From Proteles cristata cristata (Eukaryota > Chordata > Mammalia > Carnivora > Hyaenidae), in NCBI GenBank assembly GCA_017311185.1, contig JAESUZ010001735.1, positions 1,240,001 to 1,304,000 of the forward strand: DNA of 64,000 bases, written 5' to 3'. Positions 32,265-42,212 of this stretch are shown one piece after another; position 1 is the stretch's first letter; each line of letters begins with the position of its first letter. The position numbers and the translations under genes were made by a program. Under the pieces are notes generated by a model, which was not told the origin of the DNA, searched no databases, and saw only the letters and a program-made list of their open reading frames with translations.

Positions 32265-32500
32265 GCTATCTATCGAGGGGTTATTATGTGCCAGGCACTG
32301 TGCTAAGAGTTTTATAGATATATTAAATCATTGGCTCATTACAACCCTGTGAATTAGGTATCATGACCTATCCCCCATTTACAGATGAGCAGACTGAGGC
32401 TCAGGGATGTACTGTAATTTGCCCAAGTTCACCCAGCTACAGGGAGGTAGAGAAAGATTCAGACCCGGGTTAGTCTGATGATCTTTTACCACTTCCTTGG
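32265..32500 (-). mobile_element. MIR SINE, antisense
   Basis: TTATTATGTGCCAGGCACTGTGC, CATTTACAGATGAGCAGACTGAGGCTCAGG, CAGACCCGGGTTAGTCTGATG. Nearly complete. Confidence 0.93.
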
Positions 32501-32554
32501 GTACGAAGTCAGTATGTTCTATTTTTTGCCCTCATAGGGTCATGGGTCCGCCTG

Positions 32555-32635
32555 TCTGTCTATCCATCCAGTCATTTCACAAATCTTTAAGGAGCCCATA
32601 TGTGCCGGGCAGAATGGTAGCAATACCGTGATGCT
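32555..32635 (-). mobile_element. L2-like tail fragment, antisense
   Basis: ATCCATCCAGTCATTTCACAAATC and AGGAGCCCATATGTGCCGGGCAG. Short and diverged. Confidence 0.4.
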
Positions 32636-32639
32636 TTGC

Positions 32640-34090
32640 CCAGACTTTGTCTCCTCTCCAACGCCGTGAGGGCAGCGTTCTCAGAAGAAAGGGAGTGAGA
32701 GAAGCCAGGGAAGGCAGGACACAAGCTCAGGAGGAGAGGTCTTCAGGCTGACCCCGTGGGGAGCCCTCTGGAGCATAAACTGCGCTACAGAGTTGGCGCT
32801 TCTTGCGGCAGACGGCCGGCGCTCGGGACCACGATGTCCGCCAGGTCGGGCTGCAGGCGGCCCCAGGGCTGGGTTTGGGTGTAGCCTCCTGGGTCAGGCG
32901 GCCACCGTTTGGACACAATTCTTTGGAGCAGGTGCCCCTGTAAGCGCCAGCAGCTGGGGGACGGTGCACCCACTTGGCAGAGAGGTTCCGGTAGGGCGCC
33001 AGCAGCATCTGCTTCCTCTCCGAACCTGCTGTTGTTCTGGCCGGCCGGGCATGCGCCTGCTGAACTGTTGGCAATGCCTCCCTCTGGGCCAGGGAGGCAA
33101 TGGAGATACGGGGGTGAGCCGACAGATCCAGCCCTCGTCGCCAGGACCTCAGCCTGGCGGTGGGGGGGAGAGACAGACGTTCGACAGGTTATCATGACAT
33201 ACGGTGGACTCGCTTCTGGGGGTGGGAAGTGATGGCTAAGCGGACCCCTGGCTGGCCTGATGAAGGGGCGGGGTGCACAGGTGTGGCGGGTGGGGGAATA
33301 TTCCAGGTGGAGGAACCCGGGGCGGTGTGAGAACTGCATTAACCCCAGCCTGCCTCGGTCTGTAGAAGTTTCACCGGTGCTCAGAGCGTGACTCTGATGA
33401 CCGCCGCCCCCCTGTCCTTTGCCTCTGCTCGTGCTCTTTCTGTTTTCACCTCGTGGCAGCCGGGACACAAAATTCGTATCTCTGGGGTCCCCAAGAGTAG
33501 CCCATCACATGAAAGCATTATGGAGCAGCGCGGACTTTGCTGGAGATTTTGTAGAGAAAATCCTCACCGGACATTTCTGTTTTTCTCCCCGGGACTACCT
33601 GCCATTGAGTTTCCCTTCCCATGGGGGTTAGGGGTCCAGCCTTCTGGGCCTTCTGACTCGTCCAGCTCTTTCTTGAAATGCCCGGTCAAGTTCCTCCCCG
33701 TTTCTCGCACAAGCAACGCCAGCCTGCCCGGCCTGGGCGCGAGCCTGCGTGCCCCTAATCTGTCAGGGTGAATAAACCGCAAGGGGCGTATTCCAAGGGA
33801 CAGAACCCCCTCTCTGTGGAGGGCTGAGTGTATCTAGAACGCCTCCCCTAGTAGAGGCATTCTAGATCAGCTTTTGTATCCATGCACCGCACAGAAGAGA
33901 CAACCGAGGATGTAACGTTGGTGCTTCTTCCCCCCAGGGGACATCTGGCCACGGCGGGGAGGCGGCTCTGTCCGTCGTAATCGAGGGACGTGGTGCCAGT
34001 GGCTTCTGGCAAGTAGAGGCCGGGGTGCTGCTAAGACTCGCATAGCGCACAGGACAGCCCCCCTCTAAGTGCCAGCCAGCGCGGCTGGAG
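32640..34090. other. CpG-rich, repeat-free segment
   Basis: By hand count, roughly 45 CpG fall between 32640 and 33480, about one per 18 bp and far above the rest of the window. No repeat is recognised. A minus frame of 227 codons (32785-33468) and competing plus frames exist. None resembles a protein I know. It could be a CpG island, an unrecognised processed pseudogene or simply GC-rich DNA. Confidence 0.5.
33833..33866. other. Inverted repeat, 13 bp arms, 8 nt loop
   Basis: TCTAGAACGCCTC, then CCCTAGTA, then GAGGCATTCTAGA: 12 of 13 pairs match. Confidence 0.75.
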
Positions 34091-34227
34091 CGTGGGGGCT
34101 GGGGGAGGGGAGAGGCAAAGTCCGAGAGAGAGACAGGCTGGATCACCTGGGTCTTTAGGCCATTTGGAGGAGCTTGTATTTAAAATCTTGATCTTTATGA
34201 GTTCTTTTTCAAAATAGTGATTGTTGG
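34091..34227. other. Unassigned sequence
   Basis: Short gap between the CpG-rich block and the next SINE, nothing recognised. Confidence 0.4.
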
Positions 34228-34410
34228 GATGCCTGGGGGCTCAGTTGGTTAAGCATCCGACTTCGGCTCAGGTCATGATCTCATGGTTTGTAAGTTCGAG
34301 CCCCGTGCAGGGCCCAGAGTTCGCTTCAGATCCTCTGTCCCCCTTTCTCTCTGTCCTTCCTCCACTCGTTCTCGCTCTTTCAAAATAAACAAATAAAACT
34401 TAAAAAAACC
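34228..34410 (+). mobile_element. Feline CAN-SINE, internally shortened
   Basis: Head GGGATGCCTGGGGGCTCAG. Central block reduced (CCCCGTGCAGGGCCCAGAG). Flanks AAATAGTGATTGTTG and AAATAGTAATTGTTA are a diverged TSD. Confidence 0.93.
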
Positions 34411-34510
34411 AACAAACCCAAATAGTAATTGTTAGTTGTGTTTTCTTTGTTTTCATAAGGGGTCATGGTTTCATTGAAAGACAAATCTTCACTTTCATGA
34501 TTTTGAGCTC

Positions 34511-34727
34511 AGAGACTACATATTTCTTTTTTTCATGTTTTTATTTATTTTTGAGAGAGAGAGAGACAGCACAAGCGGGGGAGGGTCAGAGAGAGAGGGA
34601 GACACAGGCTCTGAGTTGTGAGCATAGAGCCCAACACGGGGCTCAAACTCAGGAGCTGTGAGATCATGACCTGAGCTGGTCAGACACTTAACTGATAGAG
34701 CCACCCAGGCGCCCCCAGAGACTACAT
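34511..34727 (-). mobile_element. Feline CAN-SINE, antisense, 11 bp TSD
   Basis: TSD AGAGACTACAT at 34511-34521 and 34717-34727. The right TSD copy overlaps the left TSD of the following L1. Confidence 0.95.
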
Positions 34728-35102
34728 TCTTTTTTTTTTTTTTTTTAAGATCTAGCATCTTTTATTTGATTTTTCTTGTGTTGTTTTTGATTCTTTCATT
34801 TTTCTTTTCTTTTTTAAATAGTTTACTGTCAAGTTGGTTTCCATATAACACCCAGTGCTCATCCCCACAAGTGCCTCCCTCATGCCCATCACCCCTCTCT
34901 CCCCCCACCCCCATCAGTCGTCAGCTTGTTCTCAGCATTCAAGAGTCTCTCATGCTTTGCCTCCCTTCCTCTCCCCCACTATTTCCCCCTTCTTCTCCCC
35001 CACGGTCCTCTGTTAACTTCCTCCTAATCCTCCTATACGTGCAAACATGTGGTATCTGTCCTTCTCTGCCTGACTTATTTCGCTCAGCATAACTACATTC
35101 TT
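34721..35102 (-). mobile_element. Carnivore L1 3' end, 5'-truncated, with TSD
   Basis: TSD ACTACATTCTT at 34721-34731 and 35092-35102. A poly-T (poly-A on minus), a 52 bp extra segment, a second A-rich run, then antisense 3' UTR text AAATAGTTTACTGTCAAGTTGG, CACCCAGTGCTCATCC, GACTTATTTCGCTCAGCAT. No ORF2 remains. Confidence 0.93.
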
Positions 35103-36019
35103 GAAGCTGAGCATTTATGAATGTCTCAAAACCTGGGGTGGGTCCATCCAAATGTCCATTCAGCCAGGTGACCCTCAGCAGCTCACCTGAAATCTCCGTT
35201 GACTTCCCGCCATCCAGACTCACACTGCTGGGGCCTCTCTCCTCCTCGATTTTCTGTCTGAAAGACGGTCTCCACATTCCAAGTCCAACAGGCAGGAAGC
35301 GCTATCCGCCCCCAGGACAGGATTCTCAGGGCTGCCGGCCATGGTCACGTTCAGTGCCAATTTAAAAAATAAACGGGTCTCCGGTTTGAGTGGATGACAT
35401 CCACGTCCATTGCTGTTTCCTTGGTGACTCATACGATGCATTTGTTGATTGTCTCCCCCAATGTGGGATGCGTGCCCTCTGCACGTGCCACATGAGATGA
35501 TTTGGGGACCCACATTACAGAGCATCACATAGACACCACTGTGTTCTCTTTTCAACTCCTGTTCAGCCCTCCAGCGAAGGCCACGGAGAAGGTCTTTGCC
35601 AGGTGTTTGCAGGTCTCTAAGGCTTTCTCTGTTTCTCCAGTGCTCCACTAGGACCAATACATGCTGCCCACTTTTCTGACGGGCAAGTCGAACATACGTG
35701 GCAGGAGACAGGATAGTATACTGAGCCCGGATGTGCCCGTTACCCAGCTCGGACAACTTCATGACCGGTGTCGTTCAGTCTACACCCCTGCCTACTTCTT
35801 AACTCCCATATTATTTTGGGGTAAAATCTAGACATGAATAGGCATTTTTTGAATGTTGAATAAATCAACTCTTCCCATAGTTCCCAGAGCTAGGACCCTT
35901 TTCCTATTACATGAGCTTTTCCATTTCCTTCTGCAGTCAACTACCACTTGCCATCATGTCATACAACCCACGATCAACAGCGGGGACACTGATGACATGA
36001 CAATGGGGGACAGAGGTGT
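35103..36019. other. Unassigned sequence with a 180-codon minus frame
   Basis: The frame at 35220-35762 (start MKLSELGNGH, end SRRREAPAV) shows no domain I recognise and no obvious splice context. By a simple stop-codon model one such frame in 64 kb is not surprising. No repeat recognised either. Confidence 0.4.
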
Positions 36020-36226
36020 TATTTTAAATGTTTATTTATTTGAGAGAGAGAGAGAGAGAGAATGAGTTGGGGAGGGGCAGAGAGAGAGGAAGACAGAGAA
36101 TCCGAAGCAGGCTCCAGGCTCCGAGCTGTCAGCACAGAGCCCGACGCAGGGCTCGAACTTGTGAACCGTGAGATCATGACCTGAGCTGAAGTCGGCGCTC
36201 AACAGACTGAGCCGCCCAGGCGCCCC
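36020..36226 (-). mobile_element. Feline CAN-SINE, antisense
   Basis: TTAAATGTTTATTTATTTGAGAG to GAGCCGCCCAGGCGCCCC. B box GGGCTCGAAC present. Confidence 0.94.
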
Positions 36227-36769
36227 TGGGGAGAGAGGTTTTGATGGTCCTTTCCAGAGGTCTGCCCAGTTCTCCCCCATCCTTTGGCTTTGTGGCACAT
36301 CACAGTACAGATAGTCATTACTTTCCAGCTGACATCATGGTCCCCCTGGATGGGTCGAGCTGGGGCTGGCTTCTTGGCATCAGATGTACAACATAAACCC
36401 ATGCACGTCGTACCCCCACGGCCAGATCCACACACTAATTAGATAACTAATTAACGCAAGTTAATTAAATCTTACATAACAAGGAAGATGGAGGCTTCGA
36501 CCTCTGATCAACCCCATATCTAGTATTTGTCAAAATGTGTTCTACTGAACACTAGTTTCTACAGGGAACTTGATAAATGATAACCTGAGAAGGATTTTAT
36601 AGTTAAAAAAAAAAAAAGCCTGAAAAAGAACTGGGTTGAACAGAGTTGTTTCCATGGGATTTCTTAGACCCTTTAATGCTTTAATGTCTTCCTGGTGATG
36701 TAAGGCCCCAAGAAGGGGTTAGCAAGTGCAGCACTGTGCAAGCTGGCTTTACTCCCAGAAATGTTTTTC
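36227..36769. other. Unassigned sequence
   Basis: Nothing recognised. TTAATTAAATC-type AT runs around 36450 and a 14 A run at 36605. Confidence 0.4.
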
Positions 36770-37033
36770 TGTTTTTGTTTTTTATTTTTTATTTTCTTTT
36801 TTAAAATGTTTTTTATTTATGTATTTTTCAGAGAGAGATAGAGACAGAGCAAGCAGGGGAGGGCAGAGAGAGAGAGAGGGAGACACAGAATCCGAAACAG
36901 GCTCCAGGCTCTGAGCTGTCAGCACAGAGCCCGACGCGGGGCTCGAACCCACGAACCATGAGAATCATGACCTGAGCCGAAGTCGGATGCTTAACTGATG
37001 GAACCACCCAGGCGCCCCTTGTTTTTGTTTTTT
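36770..37033 (-). mobile_element. Feline CAN-SINE, antisense, 14 bp TSD
   Basis: TSD TGTTTTTGTTTTTT at 36770-36783 and 37020-37033. Head ends GAACCACCCAGGCGCCCC. Confidence 0.94.
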
Positions 37034-37364
37034 CATACCACAGCTCATGGGATCCTTGTTTTTGGGAATGGGCCTCTGGAAATATGCTCCCTTAACCACC
37101 TATTCAAGTACCCTGTGACGGGGTGGGGTGGGGGGGCTTGAGGCAGAGGATTGCCGCATTGCCCTATGTTGGGATGAGGAGACTCGAGATAGAGGAAATG
37201 CAACCTGTCATCAACGGAACGAGAAGGAGGAGGAGACGGCCGAGGTCGGCAGTGTGTTCCCTTTAATGCAAGTACTTAGGAAAACTCCTGATTGGTGCCA
37301 CCCTCCCTCAGCGCAGACATGTCATTAGTTTTAGGGAGAGATGGTAAGTGGTCACAGCCTTTAG
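37034..37364. other. Unassigned sequence
   Basis: G-rich run GGGGTGGGGTGGGGGGG at 37119-37136, otherwise nothing recognised. Confidence 0.4.
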
Positions 37365-37450
37365 GGAATGAGACGGGTCTAGTTCGAAGCTGCGCTTATT
37401 TAATAGCTCTGTGTCCTTGGGCCATTGCTTCAACCTCTCTGAGCCTCTGT
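37365..37450 (+). mobile_element. MIR SINE fragment
   Basis: ATAGCTCTGTGTCCTTGGGCC and AACCTCTCTGAGCCTCTGTT. Confidence 0.72.
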
Positions 37451-37769
37451 TAAGACACTGATCCCAAGGCAAGGATTCCGTGCAAGTGGTTTATTTGGGA
37501 AGTGCCAGAAGCGGGCGGGTGGTCAAGGGGGGGGAGGGTGGAAAATCAGGGGCAGCATTAAGCCCACTTCCAGAATGTGAAAGTAAAGACTCCCTCCTGG
37601 GTGGGGGTGGGGCTAACGCCTGGCCCTGCTGGCTCCTTACACAGCCGGAGAGATTTCTGTGCTTCAGTAAAGAGCAGACACTGGCAGCTGGAGGACCCCG
37701 AAGGGCTGAGACGCGGGGGTAGGCTCCAGCCCCACAACCTGATCCGCACACATCACACTGACATCAGTA
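37451..37769. other. G-rich unassigned sequence
   Basis: Overlapping frames in both directions, none recognised. Confidence 0.4.
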
Positions 37770-37945
37770 CTGAGAGCCTAGCTTTACTGCCATTTTACAG
37801 AGAAGAAAGTGGAAGCTCAGAGAGGTTTGGCAACCCATCAAGAGTCACACAGCCGGGGAACAGTGGAGCCAGGGCTCAAGATCAAGACCAGGCTCTGGCT
37901 GAAGGCTGTGACCTTAACCACTGCGCTACGCAGCCTTATCGCATA
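37770..37945 (-). mobile_element. MIR SINE, antisense
   Basis: GCCATTTTACAGAGAAGAAAGTGG, GAGTCACACAGCCGGGG, GTGACCTTAACCACTGCGCTACGC. The 5' end is well kept. Confidence 0.9.
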
Positions 37946-39271
37946 GATGCTCATGAATGTCCCTCCTCTTCCCTTCCCTGCTCTCTTCCTCCTTCTCCCC
38001 TTCTCCCCTGTCTCTTCCTTTCCTCCCTCCTTCTATTTCTTCTCAGGACAGTTATCCTGGGACACTCAATGCCCAATAAATATTGTTCGAATTGACTAGC
38101 GTCCCAGTTTGGAGCAATAGATGCTTAGTTCACTAAATTGTGATTGAATCAACTGTCAGATCTGAGTGTGTGCAGGCTTTGCGGAGACCGGGGTTTGTGG
38201 CCACGAAATTTAATACCCTCTGCAAATCTCCGTCACTTTTGGAAATTCTCAGAGGAGCACGAAGACCGATGAAGGTGACAAACGGGAATCCTTTAGTTTC
38301 TGATGTCTCCCTCTTAACATTCTAGATTTTTCCTTTCCTTTTCTGTGCCAGCTTCCCCCTCTCTCCGCTGACGCACCCTCCCTCCCCCCAGCTCCTCAGC
38401 ATGGATGTGGAAACAAATAACGGCAGTGTAAATGCGGTCATTCTTAATGGGACATTTGTGTGTCTGGGGCATGGTAAGTGACTGGGTCACGTTGGGCCGT
38501 CAAACATTAAGGAGCTTGGTTAAGAAAGGGGTCTGGGTACAGTTACATGAGGGCGCGCTTCTGTTTTCTGTGTGTTTAGAATTGTCTGACTATAAATCTG
38601 CTAATCAGACATGATAAATGTCTGGTTGCAGCCATGGGCTAACATTTGCATCAGAGAAAGCAAATTTTGAAAAGGTCACCATTTAATTTTTGCCTCTTGC
38701 AGCCAGCCTGCATCGTGGCTCTATTAAATTCAAAGCTGCACAGTAAAATCACTGCTTGCTTACTCTACTCTGGTGAGTGTATCCCAGGATTCTAACTGAG
38801 GAATAGGATGCTGTAATCCTATTGGATCAGAGAGAGATATTAAATGTGGTTGAATGTGGAGGCTAGACCCTTAATCTGGGACACGTGCTGGACACTGTGG
38901 AGATCTGTGTCTATATTGTTAGAAGAAAGATAAGTGGACTCTCGTATGGCTTGAGATGGGGTAAAGGTGCAGCTGCCTTCATTCATTCAACACAGAGGAA
39001 AACAGAATTGTGACCTGGGGAGAGACCAAGCCTTGATTGTATCATTTGAGTGCCTGGATTCAGCTATACCTGAAGCCCTTAATCATTTTATTTACCCGAA
39101 ACAATAGACTAGAAACTTCTAAAGTGGGGTTTTGTTCAGATATAACATAAAGGGTTCTGACTGATAAGTTCAACAAGGCAATGCTGAGAGAGTGGCGGAA
39201 ATGAAGCTTACAAGTTCTGGAATTTGAACCGATAGTTACCAGATCCACCCACCAGGCATTATTCATTTTAA
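37946..39271. other. Unique sequence, strongest conserved-noncoding candidate
   Basis: No repeat for over 1.2 kb. 38590-38760 contains CAGACAT-gataa-ATGTCTG (38606-38624), a consensus octamer ATTTGCAT (38644-38651) and GTCACCATTTAATTTTTGCC. The interpretation as an enhancer-like block is inferred. Confidence 0.45.
38606..38651. promoter_or_regulatory. Candidate regulatory cluster: CAGAC palindrome plus octamer
   Basis: The inverted CAGAC pair resembles SMAD-type elements. ATTTGCAT is the POU octamer. Both lie within 46 bp in repeat-free DNA. Confidence 0.35.
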
Positions 39272-39522
39272 TGTCACCCTTGATTCTTTTTTTTTAAATT
39301 TTTTAATGTTTATTCAGTTTTGAGAGACTGACAGAGCATGAGTAGGGGAGGGCCAGAGAGAGAGGGAGACACAGCATCTGAAGCAGGCTCCAGGCTCTGA
39401 GCTGTCAGCACAGAGCCCGATGTGGGCCTCGAACCCACGAACCGTGAGATCATGACCTGAACTAGAGTCGGACGCTTAACCGACTGAGCCACCCAGGCAC
39501 CCCTTGTCACCCTTGATTCTTT
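39272..39522 (-). mobile_element. Feline CAN-SINE, antisense, 18 bp TSD
   Basis: TSD TGTCACCCTTGATTCTTT at 39272-39289 and 39505-39522, perfect. Confidence 0.97.
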
Positions 39523-40149
39523 GGACCCTACAATGAATGGTCATATGGTCTGATATGAATATGTGTGTTTCTGCCTCATTTGAAGTTAGTACACGTGGTT
39601 TCATTAAACGTCTGCTGGTTACACTGTGCTTTTGTCAAATGATATTCTTATCTCTGTGGCTTTTTCTAGATTCTCTGAGTATCGATCATCCAGCCACTTT
39701 ATGGATCTACTCCGTTTACTGGCAGGAAGATTTGTTGTTTTCCGAAAGGTGGTGCTTTGAACACTTGAGCAAAGCACTTGATCTGTGTTTTAAGATTGTT
39801 ATCACAACCAAAAAAGAATTCCGCAAGCAGTACTCAATCTAAATTGGAATCTGGCTTTTGAGAGAGCAGGTGTAGGGTGTTTCAAAGCAGAGCGAGCTCT
39901 CCTCGGCAAAGGCCATCTTTCTACTCAAGCCGCAACGTGCTTGAACCGCCATCCTCGGGGGTAAATCTCATCTGGTTTAGATTTCATAGTGTGGCTCTTA
40001 AGTATCTTCATAGAATTGTTTGAAGATTGCAGTTGCTTCTAGCAGATCTGATTCGTGGCTGTACCAGCTGCCGCCTGAAGCAACTTGTAAATAGGAGTGG
40101 GGTTTTGAATGGAGGGGGAGGGGCAGAGAGGCAGTGGAAACAGTCCCTG
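39523..40149. other. Unique sequence
   Basis: A 101-codon plus frame (39537-39842, ending KKEFRKQYSI) has no recognised domain. TTTTTCTAGATT upstream of its middle is acceptor-like but no matching donor context was found. Confidence 0.4.
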
Positions 40150-40310
40150 GAGGCACTTTTCTTGGAGAGTGACCGCAGGTTCAAATCCCAGCTTCCCCCC
40201 CTTGCTGGGGGACCCTGAGCAATGTTCACACCATCTCTGATTGTCAGTTTCCTCTCTATCCGATGAGGTTAATAGCTCTGCCGGCCTTGAGGGTTGCTTT
40301 TATTGTGACA
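40150..40310 (+). mobile_element. MIR SINE
   Basis: CAGGTTCAAATCCCAGCTTCC, GGGGACCCTGAGCAATGTTC, TTGTCAGTTTCCTCTCTATCC. Confidence 0.85.
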
Positions 40311-40655
40311 AAAATCGCATTCCACTGGCTTAAGCACTAAGGCAAATTTATTATCTCCAGTCACAGTGACTCCAGGATTAATTCAATGCCTTGAAAACTT
40401 CACCAAGGACCAACGCACTTCTCTTATTTCTCCTCTGCCACCTTAATGTCCACAGCCCTAATGGTCACAAGATGCTCTCCTCATTCTGGATGTCATTTTC
40501 AGGTGCAGCTTACTGTCCAGTAAATGGAAGGCAATTCCATTTCCTTTCGTGTGTCTCTTTTTAAGAGCGAACATACCCTCTTTGGAAAACCTCAGCAGGC
40601 TCACTCACAATTCACTGGCTCAAACCACACCACATGCCGAAGCCAGTCCAGGGGA
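40311..40655 (-). mobile_element. Ancient LTR-like repeat, family uncertain
   Basis: CTGGCTTAAGCACTAAGGCAAATTTATTATCTC, CTCTGCCACCTTAATGTCC and TGGTCACAAGATGCTCTCC follow an old mammalian repeat pattern (antisense). Confidence 0.4.
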
Positions 40656-41118
40656 ACGGAGCCAGAAGGGCGACCACGGAGTCTTGTGGTGGATTGTATT
40701 TTCCAGGTGTCACAGTGCTTCCGTGTAATGGGATCTTGATACTCTTTCCATCAAGTGGCAGTGCTGTGCCCTCTTCTCTGGAGCCTGAGCAAGTGTGTGA
40801 CCATGGTGACGTGAAACTGTGTGACATCTGAGGCGAGATGATATAAGCCCAATAGAGGTTCCATCTTGCTTCCTTGGGATGCTGCTCTCGGAACCAGGCT
40901 GTGTGCTGTGAGAGGCGCAAACAGCTTATGGCTTATGGCGCCCTGCCCCCAGTCATGGCTGAGCTTCACCCAATAGCCAGTACCATCTTGCGGCCATGCG
41001 AGCATACCATCTTGAAAGTGGATCCCCAACATGGTATGGAGTAAGGATGAGCTACCCTCACTGAGATCTGTCCAAGCTACAGATTTCTGAGCAAAATAAA
41101 TGGTTGTTGTCATTTTAT

Positions 41119-41269
41119 TTTGTTAAGTTTACTTATTTTGAAAGAGAGAGAGAGCAGGGAGAGGGGCTTAGAGAGAGGAGAGAGAATCCCAAGTAGGCTC
41201 CACACTGTCATCGTGGGGCTCGATCCCATAAACTATGAGATCATGACCTGAGCTGGAATCAAGAGTGGG
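41119..41269 (-). mobile_element. Old-type CAN-SINE, antisense, head lost
   Basis: AGAGAATCCCAAGTAGGCTCC, GGGGCTCGATCCCATAAAC, GGAATCAAGAGTGGG, then stops about 30 bp before the head, exactly where the next SINE begins. Confidence 0.9.
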
Positions 41270-41434
41270 ATGATCTCATGGTTTGTGAGTTCAAGGCCCG
41301 CATCGAGCTCTGCTCACAGCGCAGAGCCTGCTTAGGATTTTCTCTCTCTCCCTGACTATCTGTCCCTCCCCTGCTCATGCTCTCTTACTCACTGTCTCTC
41401 TCAAAATAAATAAACATTAAAAAAAATAAACCCC
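41270..41434 (+). mobile_element. Feline CAN-SINE, sense, head lost
   Basis: Begins ATGATCTCATGGTTTGTGAG, about 50 bp into the consensus. Tail CTCAAAATAAATAAACATTAAAA. Joined head-to-head with the preceding element and no TSD. Confidence 0.9.
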
Positions 41435-41501
41435 ACCAAGTTGTGGAGTGGTTTACTACACAGCAGAAGATAACCATAAACAGGTGAGCAGACCCCTGGG
41501 C

Positions 41502-41559
41502 AAAACTGGAGTTTTGTTTTGTTTTTTATTTTTTTTAATGTTTTATTTATTTCTAGGAA

Positions 41560-41591
<32 letters not shown>

Positions 41592-41748
41592 CATGAGCAG
41601 GGAAGGGTCAGAGAGAGAGGGAGTCACAGACTGAAACAGGCTCCAGGCTCTGAGCTGGCAGTCAGCACAGAGCCCGACGCGGGGCTCGAACCCACAAAGC
41701 GTGAGATCATGACCTAAGCGAAAGACGGACGCTAAAACTGGAGTTTTG
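41502..41748 (-). mobile_element. 5'-truncated CAN-SINE, subfamily B, antisense, 15 bp TSD
   Basis: TSD AAAACTGGAGTTTTG at 41502-41516 and 41734-41748. The body ends at AAAGACGGACGCT, about 30 bp short of the head, so the A box is missing. Confidence 0.95.
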
Positions 41749-41960
41749 ATGGAGAGGAGGAAGGGACGCAAGAGTAATGGACACACACCACTTGCGTTTG
41801 CTACACAGTGAAAGAGAATGATGATCATTGTAACAACGGACTGGAGTTAATAAGTTACACTTCTAGCTCTGGTGGAGAGAGACCTTCACTTCTGCATGTC
41901 CAACAGACCAAGGCTTGTAACAAAGGGAGGAAGGTGTGGCCTAACTTTTATGAAAGGATT
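41749..41960. other. Unassigned sequence
   Basis: Nothing recognised between the two SINEs. Confidence 0.4.
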
Positions 41961-42212
41961 CAAATATAGACTTCTTTTTTTTTTTTTAATGTTTTTAATT
42001 TATTCCTGAGAGACAGCTTGAGTGGGGGGAGGGGGGGTGTCAGAGAGAGAGGAGAGAGGAAGATATCGAATCTGAAACAGGCTCCAGGCTCTGAGCTGTC
42101 AGCACAGAGCCCTATGCGGGGCTTGAACCCACAAACCGTGAGATCATGACCTGATCTGAAGTCGGGCGCTTAACCGACTGAGCCACCCAGGCGCCCCTCA
42201 AATATATACTTC
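41961..42212 (-). mobile_element. Feline CAN-SINE, antisense, 14 bp TSD
   Basis: Flanks CAAATATAGACTTCT (41961) and CAAATATATACTTCT (42199), one mismatch. G-rich insert GTGGGGGGAGGGGGGG in the body. Confidence 0.95.

Larger units (their letters stand above)
40660..41485 (+). mobile_element. MLT1-like LTR, sense, split by SINE pair
   Basis: TTGGGATGCTGCTCTCGGAACC, GAGCAAAATAAATGGTTGTTG before the SINE block. CCACCAAGTTGTGGAGTGGTTTAC and GCAGAAGATAACC after it. The typical LTR 3' end is interrupted at 41119-41434. Confidence 0.65.

Noticed and set aside
32785..33468. 227-codon minus frame as a protein-coding gene
   Set aside because: GC-rich DNA favours long frames, competing frames run on the other strand, and no domain, start context or splice pattern is recognised. 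Kept only as a question in the CpG-rich finding.
35220..35762. 180-codon minus frame as a gene
   Set aside because: Expected about once by chance among thousands of starts in 64 kb. No recognisable motif.
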